Assembly: GCA_037176905.1 (NCBI GenBank)
Contig: JBBBWG010006102.1
Location: 1-27,071 of the forward strand
Source: Azolla pinnata
Lineage: Eukaryota; Streptophyta; Polypodiopsida; Salviniales; Salviniaceae
Reading direction: 5' to 3'
DNA: 27,071 bases
A model generated the notes under the pieces. It was not told the DNA's origin, ran no database searches, and saw only the letters and a program-made list of their open reading frames with translations. This document shows, in pieces, positions 10,769 through 20,771 of this stretch. A program made the position numbers and the translations under genes. How positions within the stretch are numbered: position 1 is the first letter of the stretch; every line of letters begins with the position of its first letter.

Positions 10769-10973
10769 AGCGAATATGAATTAGACATGTACATATATAG
10801 GTAATTATGCATGTATGCATAAATATACAGGTAAATATGCATGTATCTAACGGTTTACAAGTCAATATACATCAAAACATGTATATATATATAAATATAA
10901 ATAAATAAATAAATAAAAATATATATATATGAACACATGCTAATATAAAGTAATTTGTAACAATGTTGCAGTA
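10603..10973. repeat. AT-rich spacer between duplication units
   Basis: This 371-base spacer has no match before unit A or after unit B. It holds a TA run (about 10738-10765), an ATAA run (about 10897-10915) and imperfect repeats built on GTAAATATGCATG and ACATGTATATA. No gene is seen. It may be filler DNA from the duplication or an expanded repeat at the junction. Confidence 0.7.
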
Positions 10974-12298
10974 TACTCTAATTTTCTAAACACTCATGTC
11001 ATATTTATAATTAGCTTCTAGGTAGTGCATTCCCCTTAGCTTGAGTTAATAAATGCATAACCAAAATTGTATGACCTTATTATATTGTTGTCCATTTTGT
11101 GAATTCAATCCTTCTTCTATCTAATTGCACAATCATGCATCACATTCCATTTGACAGGCATTGGAGTGAGTTCCATTTGACAACCATTCACACCGGGAGA
11201 TTTGGACACTCCAATAATGTCGCGATCACTTGGTTCATATAACAATCACATTAATCGTAAAGTGATTGGCAGACCCTTAAAACTCCACTCATAAAAATCT
11301 TTGCTCACCAAAATATTCTTCACAGACAACTCTCAAACAACTACACGCATTTCAAAACAACAGTAGTTGGAACTAATAACCTGGTTGGCCAGCAAACCCT
11401 TACTCTTCCGTGTCCATCAGAAAATGTTTGGTTAAACGAAACTATCGTTTTCCATGAAGGCAATCCAAACAGAAGAGCAAATTGATCAGTCATGTACAGA
11501 CTTTGAACTCTTGAGCTAACTTGTTCATAATAAAGTACTCGAATGTTGCACGTGAGAAGTAAGATAGAACTGTTGCAGAAATTAATACAGAAAATACGTT
11601 GGTCTTCAGCCATTGATGTCCCCCAACTACAAGAAGTCTTGATTCCATACGGAGAAGTCATGCACACATTGATTAAAGTTTTAGGAATTCACTTACCTGC
11701 AAGTTTTCACATTCCTATATCCATCCTCAAATTACAAATGGCTAATTGACACGAGAAAAACTCGCGAATGAAACTATAAAAACAAATAGTTATTACCTTT
11801 GTCGATACTCTATGGACACCAAACCAAATAACAAAGCATCTCTAGTAGTTAGCTTTAATATTATTGTGAACCAAAAAATTTACAAGCTTCTTTTGCCTGG
11901 CATAGTGGATCAGATATTGTTAATACGTTGTGGCATAACGAGTCATTATTGTGCTAAATTATAACATGATTGTCAAAGAAGAGTGAATCAGACATGAACG
12001 TCATGTTTACAGAAGGCCGAATCATCTTGAATCGTGCAATTTATGTCAACCTAGCCATGAATAGATTCAGTGATCAGATATAGTTAATAAGTTGTCAAAG
12101 TGGCGCAATTTGTCATTATTGTGCTAAATTATAACATGATTGTCAAAGAAGAGTGAATCGGACATCAGCGTCATTTTTACAAAAGGAATTATCATGAATC
12201 GTGCATTGCAAAAGATTGATTATCATGAATCGTGAATTCTCATGAATCGGCCATGAATAGATTGATGAATGATCATAAGATAATTGCGCCATAAAAAA
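10974..12298. other. Duplicated 3' flank of FRO-B, no gene recognised
   Basis: Counterpart of 1375-2539. It has a longer open frame on each strand (plus 11543-11749, minus 11667-11341), but the unit A copy interrupts both with out-of-frame indels (for example about 20 extra bases near 2050-2070), so coding is not supported. The part nearest the gene is tandemly duplicated. Confidence 0.5.
11908..12235. repeat. 164-base tandem duplication, unit B only
   Basis: GATCAGATAT-GTTAATA begins at 11908 and again at 12072. Both copies continue through GTCATTATTGTGCTAAATTA, AACATGATTGTCAAAGAAGAG and a GAATCGTGCA segment. Unit A has one copy (about 2338-2510). It starts about 65 bases past the FRO-B stop codon on the transcript strand, so it may lie in the 3' UTR. 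Confidence 0.85.
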
Positions 12299-13112
12299 CT
12301 AGAGGCTAAAGCTCATTGAGTGGTAATGAAATATCACATTGGCATCGGTTGCAGCGCGGCCGTTGTCGGCTCCGATGAATTTCCTGACACCATTGAACAA
12401 CGTCGAGCTGGAATGTCTCCTGCACTCCCTTGCAACATCCTCCTGGATGCCTTGGGATCCTGATACTAGAACGCCGACGATCTCCCCAGAATGAGTCTTT
12501 GCAAGCCCAGCGAAGACATCTGTTAAATTAATGTTATCGATGAATGCTTAGTAATTTGGGGTCGTTAAGGTAATTAGGAGCGCCGCGGCTTGCAGTAATT
12601 AATTACACCAGCAATGTTATAAGACAAACAAATTCGGAAATTTAAGATCATATATGATCGTCTTAGACATAAGTCAAGAATTGAATCATATATTAAGAGT
12701 AAATTTAGATATATTAGGCATATTATAACCATTAAGAGTCATTAACAATATCGTGGCTCTATTAATTCGTCAAGGATAATTAATATCTCTTATTAATCTT
12801 TTATAAACTGATGCCTCTGACTACCTTCAATCCAAGCTCACCTTCGCATCTAAGTCCTTATTAACTAGACTTAGAGTGTATTGCATCATGATCATTTTCA
12901 TCTTAAATCTCTCATATATCTACCGAACATCAGCTTGTTCCTATATTAAATTATGTGATTTCATGAGTACCCCCAGGAAACTATAATTATAGAAAGCCTC
13001 TAAAGTTAATTTCCACAAAAAACTACCGACCGGCGGCATTAAGAACTGCATTAATTAGATATGCGGATGATGCGAAGGATGAGGACGACGGTATAGATTA
13101 ATCAATCAGGAT

Positions 13113-13144
<32 letters not shown>

Positions 13145-16100
13145 TGATAGTGATGATGATGAAGGTGATGATGGTGATGGTGATGATGATGGTGATGTAA
13201 GCTGCGGTGGTGCTGCTGATGTGCAATTGCTGCAAAGTAGTGCCACCAATTTTGCCAATGATCAGTAATTACCTCTCCAATCCGGACGACATCCGATGTG
13301 GGCATGGCCATTAGCCATTGCAAGTCCTGCATAATTCGCTTCCCCATCGGCTGCCAGATGATCATCATCATCATCATCCGCGGCTGGTGATTCGTACGCG
13401 GTATTGATGATATCGTGATCGGCGTGATCCAATACATGAATTGGGGAGGTTCCGACGCTGTGCGACACCGGTTGAACTGCGGCGGAGGATATTGAGGCCA
13501 TGGCGCCCCGCTTCCGCCTGATAATTTCTTCTTTAACGGAGCTCTTGGCCATGGCTGCGCGGGACGTACTGATGGTCCACAGGTAGAGGACGAGGCCGCC
13601 GAAGAGGAAGATCCCCATCGCCATGCATGCGACGGCGACGTGCACGCGGTTGTAGTTGGTGCTGAAGCTATGGTGCGATGATCTGATGATCATCGTGTTG
13701 GCTGCGCCCGACAGCACGAAGTAGCCCACGATAGCCGCCATGCTCGCGCATCCTACCCACGCAGTCTCCCCTGTCGAGCTCATCCTCGATATACTCGCCG
13801 CCGCCGCCGCTGCGCCTGCGCCGCCGGCGGGGCGGAACACCAGCGGCGCCGACGATGATCCGGCAGGACCATGCGAGCTGCAGGCACTGATCATCGTCGC
13901 GCTACTAGCTGAGTTAGGATCACTACTTATAGTACTTGTTGGCGCTACCTGTATAATGCGCTGCTGTCTGAGCTGCCATAGCTTGCTCAAGCTCAATATG
14001 CGGCAGCTCATCTGCCTATTTACTGTACGGCCGTTATCATATTCCCGCCGTGCTCCAGCTATGACGGGCGGCGACTGCTGGTTGCGATCTCCAGCTGCTA
14101 GTACTGCGACGTGATGATCATCACCCGATCCTGCCGCCTGCGCCAAGCTGCTTGGGTGCGCCCCGGTCACGTAAACGTGGACCTGGATTCTCAACCCTAG
14201 CGCATCGTAGCCTGGAAGTATCTGGTCGGGGCAGACGTAATCCAGCACGTGCAGCTCCTCCAGCCGCCTGATGCAGTGATAAATGGCGATGGAGCTGGGA
14301 AGCTGCCCGGCGATGGTACTACTACCATAACGGCGCTCATGCGCCCTCGACGACGACGACGACGATGACGAAGACGACGACGTGCTGGACACGCCATACT
14401 GATGCTTGTATCGGTACAGAACGTCGCGGAGAATGGCAAGAGCGGGCGTGATTCCGATGCCCCCCGCCACCAGGACCAGCGATTTGTACCTGCATTAATA
14501 TCATGAGGAAAGATCATCATCAACAATATTATATCGCAGCATCAGCAGCAGCAGGAATATCGATGAAGTATATATACATATATATACAACACTCGTCCAA
14601 GATGATGATCAGGGATTAAAGGACGTCGTAATGTTTGATCGTAGCATAATCACGGCATCATAGATACATCTATCGATCTATCTATATCTATATCTATATC
14701 TATATATATACTTGAGGTAGAAGTCGGAGTCGTCGCCGTAAGGGCCGTCCACTCTGGCCTTGAACGAGAAAGGGCATGAATACGCCGCCGAATTAGTATA
14801 TTGTGGATGATCTGCAGGTGATTTCATGCCGTCAATCTGGGCAGTGCTTCTGCTGCTGCTGCCCAATATTGTCGTGGGCATATTGATCATGATGGGTGCA
14901 GGAACAAGGTCTGACGGGAGGAACTGGCGGCGCAGCGCTTTGGTCCATCCTCCGAGCGGCTTGACGAGGATGGAGATCGTGCCGCTCCCGTCCAAGGGCG
15001 ACGACGCGCCGCTGAAGAAGTGCCACTGCAGCGCCGAGATCCCGGGAATCTGGACGCACCACGTCGACAGCGCGTTGTAATGCAGGAAACCTGCTGCGCC
15101 TGCACCACGTCGATTAATTAATCGGACATGGTATGATCGGCTGCGGAATATCGACATTATTGAGCGGCAAATTGAATGGATGAATATTGGCCTCACGGTC
15201 GAATGCATCATGCATTGCGCCGGATCGATCGGATCGATCATCAATCGATGATGATGGTGGTGATGCTGATGGATAGTGATGAATATTGTGGATCCGATGA
15301 TAATAGTAACAACTTACTATATTTGGAATTAGCAGGCAGCGGCGGCAGGGGCAGGGTGAGCTGGACGACGCCGTCGGCGTGCAAGCGGGCGGCGGAGACG
15401 CGCACGAGGCGCGCCGACTGCAGCATGCGCAGGAAGCGGTCGACGAAGAAGAGCAGCATGGGCACGACGAAGTAGTGCAGGTGCGAGACGACGTGGTACA
15501 TCCACAGGAGCGCGAATAGCAGGTAGAGGTGGTGGGCGAAGAAGAAGAGCTCGTAGCGCCGCCGGCGCACGGGCGGCAACGAGGTCAGCAGCATGGCGAG
15601 CGCCACGATCCACGCGGCGAGGCCCGCCGCGACCGCGCACCGCTCGCCCCGCGTCTCCCACTCCAGGAGCTGATGATTAATTCGGCATATATCATGTGGA
15701 TGCAGTCGAATTAGTACTAATTATTACGACAAGTAATGGTGGATCGATCGATGCTCAGAAGAAAACGGATCATCGGATCGATGAATGATGATGACGAGGA
15801 GGAGGAGAAGGAGCAGGAATCGTATCTAATATGCATGCATATTGCACGTTGACGGCATGATGATCCCATGCGCGCGGAGCGAGCGAGCTAATTATGTTTG
15901 TGGATGATTTAGTACCTTGTGTGCTTTGCCGGTGACGGCGTACATGATGATGTAGCCGAGGCTGTGGACGGAGAGCAGGAGGATCATGGTGGCAGCGAGC
16001 CAGATGTGGTAGCGCACGGCACGCTCGAACGGGATGCATGCCGCCCGCAGCAGCGGCGAGCCCCGTGACACCGGGACCCACAGCAGCGCAAACGGCAGCA

Positions 16101-17461
16101 ATGCCGCCTCTCCGAACACGCGCAACACGCTGCTCACCTTCTGCCAATGCCTAATCATATGCACACGCTAATAATTAATCAGCTGCCGGATCAGCATGAC
16201 TTATCTTGCAATCTTCGACCACCGCTCCTCATTATGGCTTAATGATGATTATAAAAATCTAATAATGCCGCAGGGCGTTAATGACGTTATGATAGTTTGT
16301 AGTAGTATCGGCCGTGGACGTTGGGAAACATTAACGAACGATATTTACAGGCGGCAATTCGATTATATATAAGTATGCCCACAGCGTGGCGATAAGCTGA
16401 GGCGCGAATCGTCACGTGTTTATGCTTTAAATCATGATCACGGATTTATACTAATTACTTGACGGACGGTGCCCGATCTGTGCGAGCGATGCGATGGAAG
16501 TTGAGGTCGATCGATCTCCCCATGTGATACGTGATGACCAGCAGGAACACGAGGATTCCGAGTGCTTCGGCGGCCGTGATGATGCCCAGCTGCAGCGGCC
16601 GGCCGATGATCGCGGCGCTCTTGCCGCCGCTAGTGCCTATCCACAGCGGATATGTGCTCAGCCGCCATCGGTTCCAGCTGCTTGTGCTATTCCTTTTCAG
16701 CACGGCGCCGATTTGTTGATCAACTGCACCAGCCCCCACATCCGCGGCATGATCTGCATGCAGCGAATTACCAGCCATATTATTGCAGCACTGGCAGCCT
16801 TGGAGCTGTGCTTCCTTGGCTCTTATGGATGCGCGAAGGTGGATCACCACGAAGCTCAGCATGGCGACGACCGCGAACGGGAAGGCGTGGAATATGAGTG
16901 AGGGACCTGTTAATACAACAACTCAGGATCACGGCGCAGCAGCTGGTTGTTGGCGACGATGATCATCGATCAATGATCCGAACACTTATACAGGCCTATA
17001 AACGATCATCCAGTACAGGGAATTGCAGGATATTTCGATACTACAACGTCCGATGTTGATGAATGCATTCACTCGAGTATGTGAAGCAAACCTTCTTGGC
17101 CATCGGTGTTGAAAAATCGTGAGTTGGCGGTTTTGTCGCCGATCCAGATGTCCACGTACTTGTGGCGAGCTTCGGGCTCTGGAGAGAGAATCCACCACCC
17201 TAGCCAGAACGTGCACGCCGCCATTATTACGGTGATTGCCACCACCTTGGCGAGCCTCGCCAGCCAGATCCCCCGACGTATAAACTCGCACGCAGATGAA
17301 CATTCGTGGGCCGCAGTGCCCTGGATCGCTATAACTGGCTGGCCGTGATCACCTGCGCAGCTAGTGCGAGGCGCCGCTGCACCCGATCTAATGTAGTCCA
17401 TCTCATGCTCCTTCATCGGCGTGCTAAGTATTAACCCTGCATCCATATCCGAATCAAACAT
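12299..17461 (-). CDS. FRO: FRO-B: ferric-chelate reductase (FRO6/7-like), seven exons
   Basis: Exons: 17461-17092, 16906-16459, 16150-15916, 15669-15318, 15099-14712, 14489-13273, 12519-12299. All junctions are GT-AG with the same phases as FRO-A; exons 2, 3 and 7 have identical lengths (448, 235, 221). The product is 1076 residues. I chose the ATG shared with FRO-A, but an in-frame ATG at 17494 would add 11 residues and, being first, may be used. Heme ligands H321/H335 and H397/H410, FAD motif HFFS at 495-498, AGGIGITP at 606-613, two late TM helices and C-terminal VSGS at 1022-1025 are all present. Differences from FRO-A are mostly whole-codon indels: a Ser run of about 13 after YGVSST, a shorter region before the DGPYG motif, and an Asp run (about six) before exon 7. 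No break is seen, so both copies are probably functional. Role as for FRO-A. Confidence 0.94.
12520..13272 (-). other. FRO-B intron 6 with expanded GAT/GAC triplet tract
   Basis: Intron of 753 bases. Next to the donor, about 13108-13198 is almost pure GAT/GAC/GGT triplets, longer and purer than the matching tract in FRO-A intron 6. In an alternative frame on the transcript strand it would read as a His run then an Arg run, but the FRO frame closes just after the donor. Confidence 0.85.
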
Positions 17462-17494
17462 ATCATAGTGTTTAGTGCCAATCAGTCCTTGCAT
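17462..17494 (-). promoter_or_regulatory. Possible N-terminal extension of FRO-B from an upstream ATG
   Basis: ATG at 17494 opens MQGLIGTKHYD in frame with the shared FRO start at 17461. In FRO-A the matching ATG is out of frame because of small indels and forms a separate overlapping uORF. Scanning ribosomes would meet this ATG first if the transcript begins upstream. Confidence 0.5.
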
Positions 17495-17602
17495 GCTGGT
17501 AATTGCTGGTCATGAGTAGTGATTGCATGCAGCTACAGCTAATGAACTACAGATCGGTACTGATTGCATCAGATGCAGTAATATTCTTATAAGTAATTAG
17601 TA

Positions 17603-17616
17603 CAGCTTTTACGTGA
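17603..17616 (-). promoter_or_regulatory. FRO-B promoter position where the FRO-A TATA core is replaced by CACGTAAAAG
   Basis: The flanking bases match FRO-A (GCTCA before, CTGT-CTAATTA after), but TATATAAAAG-like sequence is replaced by CACGTAAAAG, creating an ACGT core of the kind bZIP and bHLH factors bind. A weaker TTATAAG about 15-25 bases nearer the gene could serve instead. Confidence 0.4.
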
Positions 17617-19179
17617 GCTGCATTGCACGGCGCACTAACTGATCCATACTGTAATCCAAATTAATCCCGAGTGGCCTCCGATTGTGGACTCAGGTTATAT
17701 TGCGCGGATTAGAGTATGATGATTAATGTTGAATGTGCTTACTGGTTGTCGATATTTAACATCAACATTAAATTATTATTAGGTACAGATAGCATTGTTA
17801 ATAACTGTGCGTGATAGGGCATATTGCGATAAATTACCAACTGGAGTAGTACTGGCCATAGGAGCCGCCGCCATATCTATCTAGTAGCAGTGTTGCCGGC
17901 CAGCCGTGCTGTTGCTGATGCTGCAAGTACGTCCAGCAGGCTGCAAACAAGAGCTTGTTTTGGAGCCTGGAGGGTGGACTTCCTTATATATAGAGAGAGA
18001 GATATCTTATACGTAGTATAGCTGGCCGCTAGTGAGTCAACGGGCGCTCGCGATCATTAGAGGGATTAAAAGGTCGAATGAATTAGATGCGAATCAGGTC
18101 AATGGCGCTTTATAATAATGAGGCGCTGGATCAATTATATTACTGTACGCGGCCGACATCTGCGCATAACGGTGCTACATTCCACGACACGGATTATATA
18201 CGCCACACGCGCCGGCATGTGCACACCACACCGATGATGGTTCGATCACCCACAATAATGCTGTTGCAACTACGCAATTCAATTAGACACCATTTGTAAT
18301 AGTACTTCATCAAATCCTCCAAATTTGGCTTTTGATATTAGTACCTTTGAAAGAGAAGAAATGTATGGTATAGGTAGCGCCACAGCTAAGCTAAATCTGG
18401 CCCATATTGAGAGATCCACGCTATTGTCTTATAATTCTATAATTAGGCCCGATAATAATATTATTAATACTTAGGTGCGCCTGATCTCATCATATATTGC
18501 TCTTCAGAATATCCCTATTGAACGAACGCTCTCATCAATGTCTTGTGGTATCCACGCCCTCATGTTGTGCATACGACTGATCATTGTGTGCGATGTGCGT
18601 GCTCCCAACAGGCTGGGCATGTGTGGTGTAATTATATGCAGCTAATTATTTCTTCTAATTCCGCTTCTTCTTCTTCTTGCCCCCGGCCGCGCCTTAGTGT
18701 ACTAGTACCCATGAATCCATAAGCTGGCACGAGTCTAGGCCGGATTTGATCAGGGAATATAGTTCTGTTTGTTTCGATCAATCTCTAAAGATTTCCACTC
18801 ACTATATATATCATCTTCTGATCGACCAAATATGTGATAGATGCGGGATCAACTCCTTTAGGATTAAAACTGCCCACTTGTCTGCAGCGCCTGATTCGAT
18901 GTAGATCACTACCTCCTCATTATCTATCGTTTGCAACAAGCATCTCATGAAATCCGTTAATGTTTGTTTGAGCTACCTACTTGATCAGGAGATCAGCATC
19001 CAAAAATTGGCAATTAACGAAATTGAATTGAGATGACAGGGAAGTAATTAGCTATTCAATATTATCTTATATATGGAAAAGTAGAAAAAATGCCTAACAA
19101 ATTATAAATTAATATTTTAACACCTTAACTAAAACTAGAGATTATAAATTAATGAATATTTGTAAAAAATAACGGTCTA

Positions 19180-19290
19180 CTAATTGATTAACAACAAATC
19201 AATGAATTGTGAGATCAATTAGCATCAAATTAATTGATTGATGACATTCAATCAATTGATTAACACTGAATCAATGCGTTAATCAATTAG
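19180..19290. repeat. 111-base terminal-inverted-repeat block (unit B copy)
   Basis: CTAATTGATTAAC at 19180-19192 and GTTAATCAATTAG at 19278-19290 form perfect 13-base inverted termini, the same length and ends as 9642-9752 in unit A. It was therefore present before the duplication. Confidence 0.45.
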
Positions 19291-19560
19291 TTAGATTCTA
19301 AAATTATGGGCTTTAATCATTGTTAATCGAATATAATAAGGGAATTGATTAGGATCAATTAGTGAGAAACGATTCGGAGTGAAACAATTAGGGAATTAAT
19401 TAGGTGTTGTTTTTTTGTGGATCATGGGAATATGGTGCGTCCTTACTTTGAAATTTTAATTTTAATAAGCATTAAAATGTTATTTTGTAATTTTTTTAAA
19501 TGTTATTTTGTAATTTTTTAAAATATTTTTTGGTAATTCTCCCATAATATATACTTCACA

Positions 19561-19687
19561 GGATCCAACAATATAACCCCCATTCACTTCTGATTTTACG
19601 ACATTGAGTAGCATTGTCATAACTGGATCCAACAATATAACCCCATTCACTTCTACTTTTACGGCGTTGAGTAACATTGTATAATTG
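19561..19687. repeat. 64-base tandem duplication, unit B only
   Basis: GGATCCAACAATATAACCCC begins at 19561 and, with small changes, at 19625. Each copy runs to a GACATTGAGTA-like end (GGCGTTGAGTA in the second). Unit A has one copy from about 9966. A 22-base tandem repeat (AAATGTTATTTTGTAATTTT, 19476-19520) lies just before. Confidence 0.85.
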
Positions 19688-19834
19688 CATATCATTAAGT
19701 GGACCACGGTGTGGCCGAACGAAACATATATTAATGTCTTCTAAGACTAAATTTGACCCATGAGACAAAAAAATAATATAGTGAGATGTGTACCCAATAT
19801 TCTGAAGTACAAAAATAAGTGATATATCTAGTAA

Positions 19835-20268
19835 AGGTAGTACATCTAGTCCAGAATAAATGGTGACATGTTACATATGGTGAATTTATATTTGTGGTTT
19901 AGGTGTCGCATTGGAGAAGGGAGTGTTGTATGAGGCCGTCAGGCGGAACGAAGCACTGGCTTCCAGTAGTATGATGGAGCCGTCAAGATGTGGGTTGGAG
20001 CTGAGAGAAGATCAGATCTAAAGGAGAACGATTCAGATCTGAAGAGGTTCGAAGTGACGGCCAAGACACAAGAGAGAGAGAGAGAGACACGAAATAGAAA
20101 GTTTATTATCTGGAGTTGGAGCAACCAACTTTGGACGACCATACAAGCTTGGTATTTATACCCTCGAGCTAAGGCTCACGCTTTTTCGACATATTACAAA
20201 TATGGCCCGTCCACTTATGGACAATGTGAACACGGCTATTAGATGCCCGCATTCGGCAGGGAGAGAGA
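19835..20268. mobile_element. Unit-B-specific 434-base segment, possible solo-LTR-like insertion
   Basis: Unit A goes straight from GATATATCTAGTA to CAAGGGGGTAAG (about 10227-10252), with only four bases between, whereas unit B has about 434 bases there. On the minus strand the segment shows GGTATAAATACC (TATA-like) followed at promoter-to-polyA distance by AATAAACTTTC, then a CT tract, an order seen in plant LTRs. I cannot see clear TG/CA ends or a target duplication, so a solo LTR is only a suggestion. A deletion in unit A is the alternative. Confidence 0.3.
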
Positions 20269-20642
20269 CAAGGGGGTAAGAGATAACAATATTGGAGGGC
20301 TGTGGAGTTGTTAGTGAGATCATAATTGACTATTATAATTAGCAAAGAGCACTACCTGAACCTGCATGAAACTATTCACCCGCAGATTGATACATATGCA
20401 TTCTAGAGGATCCTTTGTTTCCATTTTTATTCCTTCCTGAACCCCCCTTGTGGAAAGGCTCATCGAATTGATCATCAACGCCACGAGGATTTCTTTATGA
20501 AATATTGTATTCGATGCAATCATCGACCCAATGATATCAACGATGTTACACATGATTCAACACATGCTAATTAATGGTGGGTTATAATCAAAGTACTCTC
20601 CCTAATGGAAACACTAGTACTGGTTCGATTTATGTACATAAT

Positions 20643-20771
20643 ATATGGCGCCGTTGTTCAGGTCTTAATTATATTACTTGGCCAGCTGAGAATTATGTTG
20701 TCTGATGATCTATATAATATAGAATATCTCCAGCCTGATCCACTTTCGAAATAAATGTATTATATTGGCTT
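20643..20771. other. Short 3' flank of FRO-C
   Basis: This 129-base stretch lies between the end of unit B and the FRO-C stop codon. ATTTATTTCG at about 20748-20757 (AATAAA on the minus strand) is a possible poly(A) signal about 20 bases past the stop. The upstream sequences of unit B therefore begin almost at the end of FRO-C. Confidence 0.4.

Larger units (their letters stand above)
10974..20642. repeat. Segmental tandem duplication, unit B (contains FRO-B)
   Basis: It matches 1375-10602 along its length and has the same gene, orientation and flanks. It is longer because of three private additions: a 164-base tandem repeat (11908-12235), a 64-base tandem repeat (19561-19687) and a roughly 434-base segment (19835-20268). 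Both copies keep an open FRO gene. Indels have accumulated throughout the noncoding parts while coding indels are multiples of three, so the duplication is not recent. Confidence 0.93.
17617..20642. other. Upstream region of FRO-B, no gene recognised
   Basis: Counterpart of 7911-10602. It keeps the promoter-proximal block, the TATATATAG palindrome (about 17984-17992), a shortened TTC tract (18663-18679), the 111-base inverted-repeat block (19180-19290) and the distal conserved block (about 20283-20642). It gains a 22-base tandem repeat (19476-19520), a 64-base tandem repeat and a 434-base segment. No credible gene is seen. Confidence 0.5.

Noticed and set aside
11341-11749. Possible gene in the 3' flank of FRO-B (open frames on both strands)
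   Set aside because: The matching region in unit A has indels that are not multiples of three and no shared frame survives.
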